From Candidatus Omnitrophota bacterium (GTDB taxonomy: Bacteria; Omnitrophota; Gorgyraeia; Gygaellales; Profunditerraquicolaceae), in assembly GCA_022710715.1 (NCBI GenBank), contig JAKLGJ010000005.1, positions 1-64,000 on the forward strand: 64,000 bases of DNA, in the 5' to 3' direction. How positions within the stretch are numbered: position 1 is the first letter of the stretch; every line of letters begins with the position of its first letter. Below, piece by piece: positions 41,691 to 49,079 of the stretch. The notes under the pieces were generated by a model, which saw only the letters and a list, made by a program, of their open reading frames with translations, was not told where the DNA came from and did no database searches. The position numbers and the translations under genes were made by a program.

Positions 41691-44017
41691 CTCGCAATCG
41701 AGTTTTTCGCCAGTACCGCTTGTCCCAGAGCGATCGCTCCGTCATTGGTGGGCACTAATTCATTATAATATACGAGGAAATCGTTTTTCTTCAACAAAAA
41801 AATAACTTTTTCCAGAAAGAGCCGGTTCTGGAAAACCCCTCCGGAAAGGCATACCCTCCGGCAGCGGGCAGCGGTGCGCAGGCGTTTGCAGGTTTCTAGA
41901 ACCGCCCGGGCCAGGCCGTTATGGAATCCCGCCGCGATAACTGCCGGTTTTATCCCGCAGCGGATGTCTTCGACCATTTCACGGAAAGCCGGCAGAGCGC
42001 TGATTATGGCGTCCTCCGCGGGAAATACCGCAAAGGGATAGGCTTTGGCCGTCGAGGAGCGTTCGGCCAGCCGCTGCAATCTGACGGCTGCCTGCGCTTC
42101 GTAGGAAATCGTTTCGCATGCGCCGATCAAAGCGCTGACCGCGTCAAAAAGCCGCCCCGCGCTTGAAGTCAGGATCGGGTGCATCCGTCCGGCAGCCAGG
42201 ATCGGTTCGAACAAATGGCGGAATTTTTTCGCGAACGGAATGTCGAGCGTGCGACTATTCTCGCCGAAACAACGGTGGAGATAACTGATCGCCATTCTGA
42301 ACGGTTCGCGCGCGGCTTGATCGCCGCCGGGCATGGCCACGTATTCCAGATGCGCCGTTCGCTCCATCTTTTTGAGCGTGCCGCAAAAGAATTCTCCTCC
42401 CCAGATGCGCCCGTCGGTCCCGTAACCGGTGCCGTCGAAACAGACGCCGATCACCGCCGCGCCGATGCGATGTTCCGCGATCACGCTGGCCACATGCGCC
42501 TGATGGTGCTGGATCGCCACGGTTTTGAGCGCGGGATGTTTCTGCCGCAGCTGAAGCGCAAAACGGGTGGAGAGATAATCCGGATGCATGTCGTGCGCCA
42601 CCAGCTTCGGGCGGATCGAGAATAATCCCGATAGACGTTTAAAGGATTCGGTATAAAAGCGCAGTGTTTCCAGGCTGGAGAGGTCGCCGATATACTGGCT
42701 TAGGAATGCCAGCCGGTTTTTGGCCAGGCAGAACGTGTTCTTCAATTCCGCGCCGCAGGCGAAGATTTCTCTCGACGGATAATCCAGCACGAACGGAAAA
42801 GGCGAATACCCGCGGCCGCGGCGCAGGATAACCGGTTTGTCATCCATGACCTGGACGATGGAGTCGTCGGAGCGGTTGTAGATAGGCCGGTCATGCACCA
42901 GGAAGGTATCGCAGATCTTTCCCAGTCTGCGGCAGGCCTGCTGATTGTCGATCTCGATCGGCTCGTCCGCGATATTGGCGCTGGTCATCACCAGGCATTC
43001 CAGCGGGCGTTGTGCGCTTAATTCCGGCGCGAAGAGAAGATAGTGTAACGGGGCGTAGGCGAGCATGATCCCCAGATAATTGTTGTCCGGCGCCAGCAGC
43101 GCGCAGAGTTTGTCATCGGGGGAGCGTTTATTGAGCAGCACGATCGGCCGTTCCGGGCCGGTGAGTATCCGGCGTTCCAGCGGGGATATCCGGCACAGTT
43201 TTTCTGCCTGGCGGATGTCCGCGACCATAAGGGCGAACGGTTTGGCCGGCCGGTGCTTATTCCTGCGCAAGGTTGTTACGGCCGAGCGGTCGAAAGCGTT
43301 ACAACCGATATGAAAACCCCCGACGCCTTTGATCGCGACCAGGCGGCCCTGTTTGAGCAGCTTGATTGTCCGGCTGACGGCGTTGTTGCCCCTGGCGATC
43401 GTTCTGGTCCCGGCTGCGCGCCGGACGAGCAATTCCACCTGCGGTCCGCAGTCGCCGCAGGCATTGGGCTGGGCGTGATATCTGCGGTTTTTTATATCCC
43501 CGTATTCCCGCCGGCACGCGGGGCACATGCGAAATGCGCGCATGGTCGTGCGGCTGCGGTCGTAGGGTAGCGCGGCGATGATGGAGAAGCGCGGGCCGCA
43601 ATCAGTGCAGTTGGTGAAAGGATACAGGTAGCGACGGTTCCGCGGATCAAAAATTTCTTTCAAGCACGCCGGGCATATGCCGATATCTGGAGAGATGAGC
43701 GTTGCAGGCGTTTGCGTCCGGATGCTTTCCAGTATCCGGAATCCCCGTCGTCCCCGCGCGGGAATAGTGCGCATGCTGCTGCGAAAGATGCGCGCCAGAG
43801 GAGGCAGTTCATTGCGCAGGCCGGAGTAAAAAGCGGTGAGCGCGGAGGGAGAGCCTTCGGCGGTTATTTCTACGCCGGCGGACGTATTGCGCACGGAACC
43901 CGTCAGCCCGAAGCGCTGGCTCAAACGGTGCACGAAAGGCCTGAATCCGACACCCTGAACCATCCCGGCAATCTGTATGCGCGCGGCTTTAATCATCTTT
44001 TTGCCATGGGGTTGCAT
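41687..44017 (-). CDS. hypF: Carbamoyltransferase HypF
   Basis: A 776-residue HypF. An acylphosphatase-like domain (VQGVGFRPFV) is followed by two zinc fingers (CPACLKEIF with CTDCGPRFS; CPACRREYG with CGDCGP), a YrdC-like domain (about 200-390) and a Kae1-like domain (HHQAHVASV, CFDGTGYG, CLSGGVFQNRLF). It transfers a carbamoyl group from carbamoyl phosphate to HypE. The family start at MIKAARIQI (43996) is an alternative to 44017; neither has a clear ribosome binding site. First gene of the minus-strand operon. Confidence 0.96.
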   Translation of the reverse strand: MQPHGKKMIKAARIQIAGMVQGVGFRPFVHRLSQRFGLTGSVRNTSAGVEITAEGSPSALTAFYSGLRNELPPLARIFRSSMRTIPARGRRGFRILESIRTQTPATLISPDIGICPACLKEIFDPRNRRYLYPFTNCTDCGPRFSIIAALPYDRSRTTMRAFRMCPACRREYGDIKNRRYHAQPNACGDCGPQVELLVRRAAGTRTIARGNNAVSRTIKLLKQGRLVAIKGVGGFHIGCNAFDRSAVTTLRRNKHRPAKPFALMVADIRQAEKLCRISPLERRILTGPERPIVLLNKRSPDDKLCALLAPDNNYLGIMLAYAPLHYLLFAPELSAQRPLECLVMTSANIADEPIEIDNQQACRRLGKICDTFLVHDRPIYNRSDDSIVQVMDDKPVILRRGRGYSPFPFVLDYPSREIFACGAELKNTFCLAKNRLAFLSQYIGDLSSLETLRFYTESFKRLSGLFSIRPKLVAHDMHPDYLSTRFALQLRQKHPALKTVAIQHHQAHVASVIAEHRIGAAVIGVCFDGTGYGTDGRIWGGEFFCGTLKKMERTAHLEYVAMPGGDQAAREPFRMAISYLHRCFGENSRTLDIPFAKKFRHLFEPILAAGRMHPILTSSAGRLFDAVSALIGACETISYEAQAAVRLQRLAERSSTAKAYPFAVFPAEDAIISALPAFREMVEDIRCGIKPAVIAAGFHNGLARAVLETCKRLRTAARCRRVCLSGGVFQNRLFLEKVIFLLKKNDFLVYYNELVPTNDGAIALGQAVLAKNSIAR

Positions 44018-44026
44018 TCTAGAAGG

Positions 44027-44053
44027 ATTGTATCATAAAACCGCAGGAATCAA
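44027..44053 (-). promoter_or_regulatory. Possible minus-strand promoter of the hyp operon
   Basis: On the minus strand TTGATT (44053-44048), a short 15-base spacer and TACAAT (44032-44027). The start at 44017 would be almost leaderless. The spacing is suboptimal, so this is a weak call. Confidence 0.35.
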
Positions 44054-44079
44054 ACCAGTTTTTGAAAGGGAAATATACC

Positions 44080-44108
44080 TTGACATCGGCGCGTAAGTAT
44101 GTTAAAAA
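44080..44108 (+). promoter_or_regulatory. Probable promoter of the hydrogenase-Tat operon
   Basis: TTGACA (44080-44085), a 17-base spacer and TAAAAA (44103-44108, 4 of 6). It is 140 bases upstream of the hydrogenase small-subunit gene, leaving a leader with three hairpins. Confidence 0.6.
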
Positions 44109-44112
44109 AAAT

Positions 44113-44213
44113 TGTCCGGAGGAGGACATACGGGAGGGTCAGACTATAGTGCAACTTCAACAGTTGTACCGATTAAATTCTTTCGACTGAAGCAACCCAG
44201 CTTCAGTTTTTTT
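44113..44213 (+). ncRNA. Structured leader or small RNA ahead of the hydrogenase operon
   Basis: Downstream of the promoter are three stem-loops: a small one at 44113-44128 (TGTCC/GGACA), an 8-bp one at 44149-44169 (GTGCAACT/AGTTGTAC, one G-T, 5-base loop) and a terminator hairpin at 44186-44207. The transcript would be about 100 nt. CTTCA in the second stem could pair with TGAAG of the terminator stem, offering an antiterminated alternative. Either a cis-acting attenuator/riboswitch or an independent sRNA would fit. I match it to no known class. Confidence 0.45.
44186..44213 (+). terminator. Intrinsic terminator within the hydrogenase leader
   Basis: ACTGAAGC and GCTTCAGT pair perfectly (8 bp) around loop AACCCA, followed by seven T. 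It lies between the promoter and the start codon of the small subunit, 34 bases before the ATG. This is attenuator geometry. Confidence 0.8.
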
Positions 44214-44246
44214 GTTTTCCTCAAGACTTTTAAAAAGGAGGCATGA

Positions 44247-45191
44247 ATGGAACTGACCAGAAGAGAATTCCTGAAGTTGTGCAGCGCATCGGCCATGGGC
44301 ATGGGGCTTTCCCAGCTGGCGGTCCCGGAGCTGGTCCAGGCTATGCAGGAAGCCGCGTCCAGCAAACCGCCGGTGATCTGGCTGCAGGGAGCGAACTGCA
44401 CCGGTTGCGCCGTGACCTTGTTGAACACCGCTCATCCCACCATCGCGGAAGTATTGCTGAAGATCATCGATTTGCATTATCACTCAAACGTCATGGCCGC
44501 GTCCGGCGAGCTTGCCGTGAACTACATGGATATCATCGCCGAGAAAGCCAAGGGAAAATTCTTCCTGGCGATCGAAGGCGCGATCCCGACCAAGGATAAC
44601 GGCGTTTATTGCTGCATCGGAGAAAAAGACGGTAAAGAAATGACCATTCTGGAAACCGTCAAGGAGCTCGGCCCCAAGGCCGCGGCGATCCTGGCGATCG
44701 GCGATTGCGCTTCTTTCGGCGGCATCCCGGCGGGGAAACCCAATCCCACCGACTGTAAACCGGTCAGCGCGATCCTGCCCGAAGCAACGATCATCAATAT
44801 TCAGGGATGCCCTCCGCATCCCGACTGGATACTGGGGACGATCGTGCACGTGTTGCTTTTCGGGATCCCGGAACTCGACGAGAAAAAACGCCCCAAGATA
44901 TTCTTCAGCGAGACAATTCATCAGAACTGCCCGAATTATTCGTATTTTCAGGAAGGCAAGATGGCCAAGAAATTCGGGGACAAAGGGTGCCTCATCGAAT
45001 TGGGCTGCAAAGGGCCGATGGCTTCTTCGGATTGCCCCTTGCGCAAATGGAACAGCGGGGTCAACTGGTGTATCGGCGTGGGCGCTCCCTGTATCGGCTG
45101 CTCCAGCGAGAATTTCCCGGACGGGATGTCTCCGTTCTACAGCGCGTTACCCAAGGATAAATGGCCGAAGAAGGATAGCGAGATCGTTTAA
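44247..45191 (+). CDS. Periplasmic [NiFe] hydrogenase small subunit
   Basis: A 314-residue protein with a Tat signal (TRREFLKLCSASAMGMGLS, about 4-22). Fe-S ligands are visible: GANCTGCAV (proximal), GDCASFGG, GCPPHPDW, IHQNCPNY, GCLIELGCKGP and WCIGVGAPCIGC. There is no C-terminal membrane anchor, so the enzyme should be soluble in the periplasm, as in Desulfovibrio-type (group 1) uptake hydrogenases. AAAAAGGAGG precedes the ATG. No cytochrome b subunit is encoded; electrons may go to the tetrahaem cytochrome downstream (inference). Confidence 0.94.
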   Translation: MELTRREFLKLCSASAMGMGLSQLAVPELVQAMQEAASSKPPVIWLQGANCTGCAVTLLNTAHPTIAEVLLKIIDLHYHSNVMAASGELAVNYMDIIAEKAKGKFFLAIEGAIPTKDNGVYCCIGEKDGKEMTILETVKELGPKAAAILAIGDCASFGGIPAGKPNPTDCKPVSAILPEATIINIQGCPPHPDWILGTIVHVLLFGIPELDEKKRPKIFFSETIHQNCPNYSYFQEGKMAKKFGDKGCLIELGCKGPMASSDCPLRKWNSGVNWCIGVGAPCIGCSSENFPDGMSPFYSALPKDKWPKKDSEIV

Positions 45192-45259
45192 TATATCTAC
45201 AACTCACACCTTGCGCAATCGGATGCGCAAGTGTTCCCCCCGTGGGGAAGGAGGATCTG

Positions 45260-46672
45260 ATGGCAACTGAAAAAATAGTGATAGATCCGGTAACCAGGAT
45301 CGAAGGGCATTTGAAGATGACCGTCGAACTGACGGACGGCAAGATCACCGACGCTTACAGCTCCGGGACGATGTGGCGCGGGATCGAACTCATCTTGAGG
45401 GGCAGGGACCCGCGCGACGCGCAGCATATCGTGCAGAGGATCTGCGGCGTCTGTCCCATGGCTCACGGCACTGCCGCGACGCTGTGTCTTGACGACGCGT
45501 TCAAAGTGAAAGTCCCGGATAACGGCCGCATCATCCGCAACCTTCTGTTAGCCTCGAATCATCTGCAGTCGCATATCCTGCATTTTTATCATCTGGCCGC
45601 GCTGGATTACGTGCAGGGGCCGGACGTGCCGCCGTTCGTGCCGCGCTATAAAGGCGATTACCGGCTTCCGCCGAAAGTCAACGCCGCGTATGTCGAGCAT
45701 TATCTCCAGGCGCTGGAAATGCGCAAGAAATGCCATGAGATGCTGGCAGTGTTCGGCGGCAAAATGCCTCCCCAGGTTACCATACTTCCCGGCGGCGTTA
45801 CCGTCACTCCGTCGGTGGACAAGATCGCTTCTTTTCTCTGGAGGCTGCGCGAGATCCGGCAGTTCATCAATGACGTTTATATCCCGGATGTTCTGGGCGT
45901 GGCGGAAATGTACAGCGATTACAGGAAAATCGGCGTCGGCCACGGAAATCTGCTGGCCTACGGCGGCTTCCCGCAGGACGCCGACGGGAAAGAGAAATTC
46001 TACAAAGCCGGAAGATATGCCAGGGGAAGAGTGGTTGGTTTTGACCCGGCTAAAGTCACCGAGGATGTGGGCAGCTCCTGGTATAAGGATTCCAACAGCG
46101 GCAAGCATCCGTACTCGGGCATGACCGATGCGGATCCGGAAAAGAAGAACGGTTATTCCTGGCTCAAGGCCCCGCGTTACGAAGGAGAACCCTACGAGGT
46201 CGGACCGCTGGCCCGGATGTGGGTCAACGGCGATTACCGTTCAGGCATCTCGGTTATCGACCGGCACGCCGCCAGGGCGATCGAAGCGCAGAAATTATCG
46301 CAAGCCATGGAAGAGTGGCTGCTGCAGCTCAAGCCCGGTCAGCCGGCCTGGGCGGAATGCAAGGTCCCAGATTCCGGCGAGGGGATGGGGTTGACCGAAG
46401 GCGCCCGGGGCGCGCTCGGTCACTGGATCAAGATCGAAAAAAAGAAGATCGCCAATTATCAGGCGGTGGTTCCCACCACCTGGAACTGCGGCCCCAGGGA
46501 CGACAAGGGCGTGCGCGGTCCGGTCGAAGAAGCCATGATCGGAACGGCTATCGCGGATACGGAAAATCCCATCGAGATCGTCAGGATCATCCGTTCCTTC
46601 GATCCCTGTATCGCCTGCGCCGTGCATTTGATCAAACCCAGCGGCGAGATGAAGAAATTCCGCGTTGTCTGA
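45260..46672 (+). CDS. [NiFe] hydrogenase large subunit
   Basis: A 470-residue protein with both nickel-ligand motifs: RICGVCPMAHG (about 61-71) and DPCIACAVH near the C-terminus. A 14-residue tail (from LIKPSG to RVV) follows the His and would be removed by the maturation protease encoded next. The first Cys of the second motif is TGT, not TGA, so it is not a selenocysteine enzyme. The ATG at 45260 follows AAGGAGG; the GTG at 45242 overlaps that site. It is exported by hitch-hiking on the small subunit Tat signal. Confidence 0.96.
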   Translation: MATEKIVIDPVTRIEGHLKMTVELTDGKITDAYSSGTMWRGIELILRGRDPRDAQHIVQRICGVCPMAHGTAATLCLDDAFKVKVPDNGRIIRNLLLASNHLQSHILHFYHLAALDYVQGPDVPPFVPRYKGDYRLPPKVNAAYVEHYLQALEMRKKCHEMLAVFGGKMPPQVTILPGGVTVTPSVDKIASFLWRLREIRQFINDVYIPDVLGVAEMYSDYRKIGVGHGNLLAYGGFPQDADGKEKFYKAGRYARGRVVGFDPAKVTEDVGSSWYKDSNSGKHPYSGMTDADPEKKNGYSWLKAPRYEGEPYEVGPLARMWVNGDYRSGISVIDRHAARAIEAQKLSQAMEEWLLQLKPGQPAWAECKVPDSGEGMGLTEGARGALGHWIKIEKKKIANYQAVVPTTWNCGPRDDKGVRGPVEEAMIGTAIADTENPIEIVRIIRSFDPCIACAVHLIKPSGEMKKFRVV

Positions 46673-46675
46673 AGC

Positions 46676-47122
46676 ATGAAACGCATCATCGGCTGCGGGA
46701 ATCTGCTTTTACAGGACGAGGGCGTCGGGATCCACCTGATCGAGTATTTGAAACACCAGACCCTGCCCGAAGACATTGAGCTTATCGACGGGGCAACCGG
46801 AGGGTTCGATCTGATCCCCTTCATTGAGGACGCCGAGAAAGTCGTTATCGTAGACGCCATACGGGCCGGCAGCGTCCCCGGCGCAATCTATAGATTCACT
46901 CCCGATAATTTCGAGACCAACGCCGAACTGAACACTTCGCTGCACGATGTTACCCTGAAAGATATTTTCCGTATCATTCAGCTTAAACGGATTCTGCCTC
47001 CGGTGGTGATATTCGGCGTCGAGCCGAAAGCGATGGACCTGGGTATGGAATTGACGGCGGACATCCGCAGGGTCGTGCCGGAATTATCCGCTTTAGTACT
47101 CGAGGAGATTAACCATGCATGA
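46676..47122 (+). CDS. Hydrogenase maturation protease (HyaD/HybD family)
   Basis: A 148-residue endopeptidase. It begins IIGCGNLLLQDEGVGIHL, with the Glu of the nickel-binding site, followed by VVIVDAIRAG (Asp ligand) and NTSLHDV (His ligand). It clips the C-terminal peptide of the large subunit after nickel insertion. It lies 3 bases after the large-subunit gene and overlaps the HypA-like gene by 8 bases. Confidence 0.95.
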   Translation: MKRIIGCGNLLLQDEGVGIHLIEYLKHQTLPEDIELIDGATGGFDLIPFIEDAEKVVIVDAIRAGSVPGAIYRFTPDNFETNAELNTSLHDVTLKDIFRIIQLKRILPPVVIFGVEPKAMDLGMELTADIRRVVPELSALVLEEINHA

Positions 47123-47351
47123 AGTCGGAGTTGCCCGGGAAATGCTCAAGATCGCCCTGGATCAGGGAGGCGGCCGTCAGGTGGTGCGCATGAAGATCGC
47201 CCTGGCCGACGACGGACACACCACGCCGGAATCGCTGACCCACGCTTTTGCCATGGTCGCGCGGGGAACGCCTGCCGAAGGCGCCCGGCTTACCATCGAG
47301 CGTACCGCTGAACTGGAATCGCGGGTCATCGAGCTGGATGTGCAAAAATAG
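47115..47351 (+). CDS. hypA: HypA-like nickel protein lacking the zinc finger
   Basis: A 78-residue HypA. The N-terminus MHEVGVAREML keeps the nickel-binding His2, and SLTHAFAMVARGTPAEGARLTIE matches the family core. In normal HypA (about 113 residues) a domain with two CxxC pairs follows, then a final strand. Here ERTAE runs directly into LESRVIELDVQK, equivalent to that final strand, and there is not one Cys in the protein. The zinc domain has been cleanly deleted. It presumably still helps to deliver nickel, but without its structural zinc. No HypB is in the window. Confidence 0.85.
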   Translation: MHEVGVAREMLKIALDQGGGRQVVRMKIALADDGHTTPESLTHAFAMVARGTPAEGARLTIERTAELESRVIELDVQK

Positions 47352-47361
47352 ACAAGAACGT

Positions 47362-47595
47362 ATGTTCAATATCGGCATGCCGGAATTGCTGGTGATCCTT
47401 GTGGTCGCTCTCCTGGTGATGGGCCCGAAGCGATTGCCTGATCTTGCCCGACAGATCGGCAAGCTTACCGTTCAGCTTAAGCGCGCGGCGATGGATTTGC
47501 GTCAGGCGGTCGAGCAGGAGCCGCCCGCAGACATACAGGAAGAAGTCAGGGAGAAACTGGGGAAACAGCAGGATGAAGAGTCAAAGCCCGCTTGA
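47362..47595 (+). CDS. tatB: Twin-arginine translocase TatA/TatB-like subunit
   Basis: A 77-residue protein: MFNIGMPELLVILVVALLVMGPKRLPDLARQIG is the short N-terminal membrane helix, hinge and amphipathic helix of the TatA/B family; the charged tail is EAVEQEP-like and acidic. GPKRLPDLAR with the longer tail and its place ahead of tatC suggest TatB, while the second, shorter copy at 48297 looks like TatA. It lies 10 bases after the HypA-like gene and overlaps tatC by 23 bases. Confidence 0.88.
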   Translation: MFNIGMPELLVILVVALLVMGPKRLPDLARQIGKLTVQLKRAAMDLRQAVEQEPPADIQEEVREKLGKQQDEESKPA

Positions 47596-48304
47596 CGAAC
47601 CGATCCCGTTGATGGTGCATTTGATCGAGCTGCGTAAACGCCTCATATACGCCGCGGTCGCCGTCGTGGCCGGTTCGGTGGCGACCTATCCGCTGGTAGA
47701 CCCGTTCTTGCGCGATCTGGCGCGACCGATGCCTTTCGGGCAATTCATTTTTATCAGTCCGCTTGAAGCGTTCTGGAGCCGGATACAGCTGACTTTGTGT
47801 CTGGGCGCGGGCGTAAGCTTACCCTTTGTTCTTTTCCAGATCTGGAGTTTCGTGCAGCGGGGATTACTGCCCAGGGAGCGCAACATCCTTTTTGCGGTTA
47901 CCTTCATCTCGTTCCTCCTGTTTGTCGCCGGCGCGGCATTCTGTTATTATCTGGTTCTGCCCGTCGGAGTGAAGTTCCTGCTGGCCTACGGCAACGAGGT
48001 GATGGTCCCGATGATCTCGATCTCCCGATACCTGGCTTTTGTATTCGGACTGCTATTCGCGTTCGGAGTGGTTTTTGAATTGCCGCTGGTCATGGGATTC
48101 CTGGTGAAGGCCGGATTGCTGCAGGTAAAGACCATGCGCCGGCAGCGCAGGGTCGCGGTAGTATTGATCTTTATTGCCGCCGCGGCGTTGACTCCGGGAC
48201 CGGATGTGTTCTCTCAAATTCTTATGGCTGTACCGTTGCTTATTCTGTATGAATTTGGTATAATAACAGGAGACATAATTGAGAGGAGGAAATTGAATGG
48301 GTAG
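47573..48304 (+). CDS. tatC: Twin-arginine translocase TatC
   Basis: A 243-residue TatC with six hydrophobic segments. The N-terminus PLMVHLIELRKRLIY (the conserved HLxELRxR) and SPLEAFWSRIQLTL are family signatures, as is LPFVLFQIWSFVQRGLLPRERN. It is the receptor for RR signal peptides such as that of the hydrogenase small subunit. The ATG at 47573 lies within the end of the preceding tat gene; the longer frame upstream is a shadow of it. Confidence 0.96.
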   Translation: MKSQSPLDEPIPLMVHLIELRKRLIYAAVAVVAGSVATYPLVDPFLRDLARPMPFGQFIFISPLEAFWSRIQLTLCLGAGVSLPFVLFQIWSFVQRGLLPRERNILFAVTFISFLLFVAGAAFCYYLVLPVGVKFLLAYGNEVMVPMISISRYLAFVFGLLFAFGVVFELPLVMGFLVKAGLLQVKTMRRQRRVAVVLIFIAAAALTPGPDVFSQILMAVPLLILYEFGIITGDIIERRKLNG

Positions 48305-48467
48305 AATCGGCATTCCTGAACTTCTGATTATTCTGGTTATCCTGCTTTTATTTTTCGGCGGCAGCAAGATCAAAGACCTGGCGAAGGGATTGGGCGAGAG
48401 TATCAAAGAATTCAAAAAAGGCATGAATGAGAAAGACGATCAGCAGAAAGGCGCGCCCAAGGCGTAA
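48297..48467 (+). CDS. tatA: Twin-arginine translocase TatA, short gene
   Basis: A 56-residue protein beginning MGRIGIPELLIILVILLLFF, then GGSKIKDLAKGLGESIKEFKKG and a polar tail. This is the canonical TatA layout: short membrane helix, FGGSKI hinge, amphipathic helix. The ATG is 8 bases inside the tatC end and is preceded by GAGAGGAGGAA. It completes a TatB-TatC-TatA set co-transcribed with the hydrogenase. Confidence 0.93.
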   Translation: MGRIGIPELLIILVILLLFFGGSKIKDLAKGLGESIKEFKKGMNEKDDQQKGAPKA

Positions 48468-48514
48468 TGATCGTTATTCATTTATCGCCAGTGAGTTATG
48501 ATAACAATTAAAGA

Positions 48515-48543
48515 TTGACAGAAAGAGTTTAGTTTAGTATTAT
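48515..48543 (+). promoter_or_regulatory. Promoter of the cytochrome c gene
   Basis: TTGACA (48515-48520), a 17-base spacer and TATTAT (48538-48543, 5 of 6). About 54 bases upstream of the cytochrome start. Confidence 0.85.
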
Positions 48544-48596
48544 ATACAAAATGTCAGTGGGGCTGAAACAGGGTAAATAACGCGGAGGGTGAAAAA

Positions 48597-49043
48597 ATGA
48601 AAAAGGTCCTAATGTGCGTATTGCTGGTAACCTTCATGGCTGCAGGCGTGCTGTTTTTCTACAGCCTTGCTTCTGCGCAGGGGACAGCCAGGTATGTCGG
48701 CGTGGAGAAATGCAAAGGTTGTCACACCAAAGAATACAAAGACTATGAATCCCGTAAATTTACCAAAGCCTGGAATGTGCTGCAGATGCGCGGTAAAACC
48801 AGCGACGGCGAATGCTTGAAATGTCATGCCACCGGCTACGGGAACGGCGGTTTTGTTTCCGAGGAATCGACGCCGGAGTTGAAGTACAAACAGTGCGAGG
48901 CCTGCCATGGACCGGGTAGTCGTCACGCGGATAATCCCGGAGATTCGGTTGCGCTGGAGGGGATGAAGACCTATATTCGCGATAAGGACATTTGCATTAA
49001 ATGTCATGTGTGTATGAAGACGCACAAAGAAGCTGATTTTTAA
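48597..49043 (+). CDS. Periplasmic tetrahaem cytochrome c
   Basis: A 148-residue exported protein. A signal peptide (about 1-28, ending in ASAQG) is followed by four CxxCH haem sites: CKGCH, CLKCH, CEACH and CIKCH. The spacing and the YVGVEKCKGCH start resemble cytochrome c554-type proteins. Additional His and a Cys pair lie near the C-terminus (CHVCMKTH). It could accept electrons from the periplasmic hydrogenase encoded upstream and exchange them with terminal oxidoreductases; this is inference. GCGGAGGG precedes the ATG. Confidence 0.93.
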   Translation: MKKVLMCVLLVTFMAAGVLFFYSLASAQGTARYVGVEKCKGCHTKEYKDYESRKFTKAWNVLQMRGKTSDGECLKCHATGYGNGGFVSEESTPELKYKQCEACHGPGSRHADNPGDSVALEGMKTYIRDKDICIKCHVCMKTHKEADF

Positions 49044-49079
49044 CCTCGCGTATTAACCCCTGAAAAGAGGAGCGGCACG

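Noticed and set aside
44112-44246. A TTG-started 44-codon frame through the hydrogenase leader (leader peptide)
   Set aside because: The SD-like GGAGGAGG lies inside the frame rather than before it, the start is TTG, and the frame runs through the terminator hairpin; chance is more likely.
46574-46672. Possible selenocysteine [NiFeSe] hydrogenase
   Set aside because: The first Cys codon of the DPCIAC motif is TGT, not TGA, so no selenocysteine is encoded.
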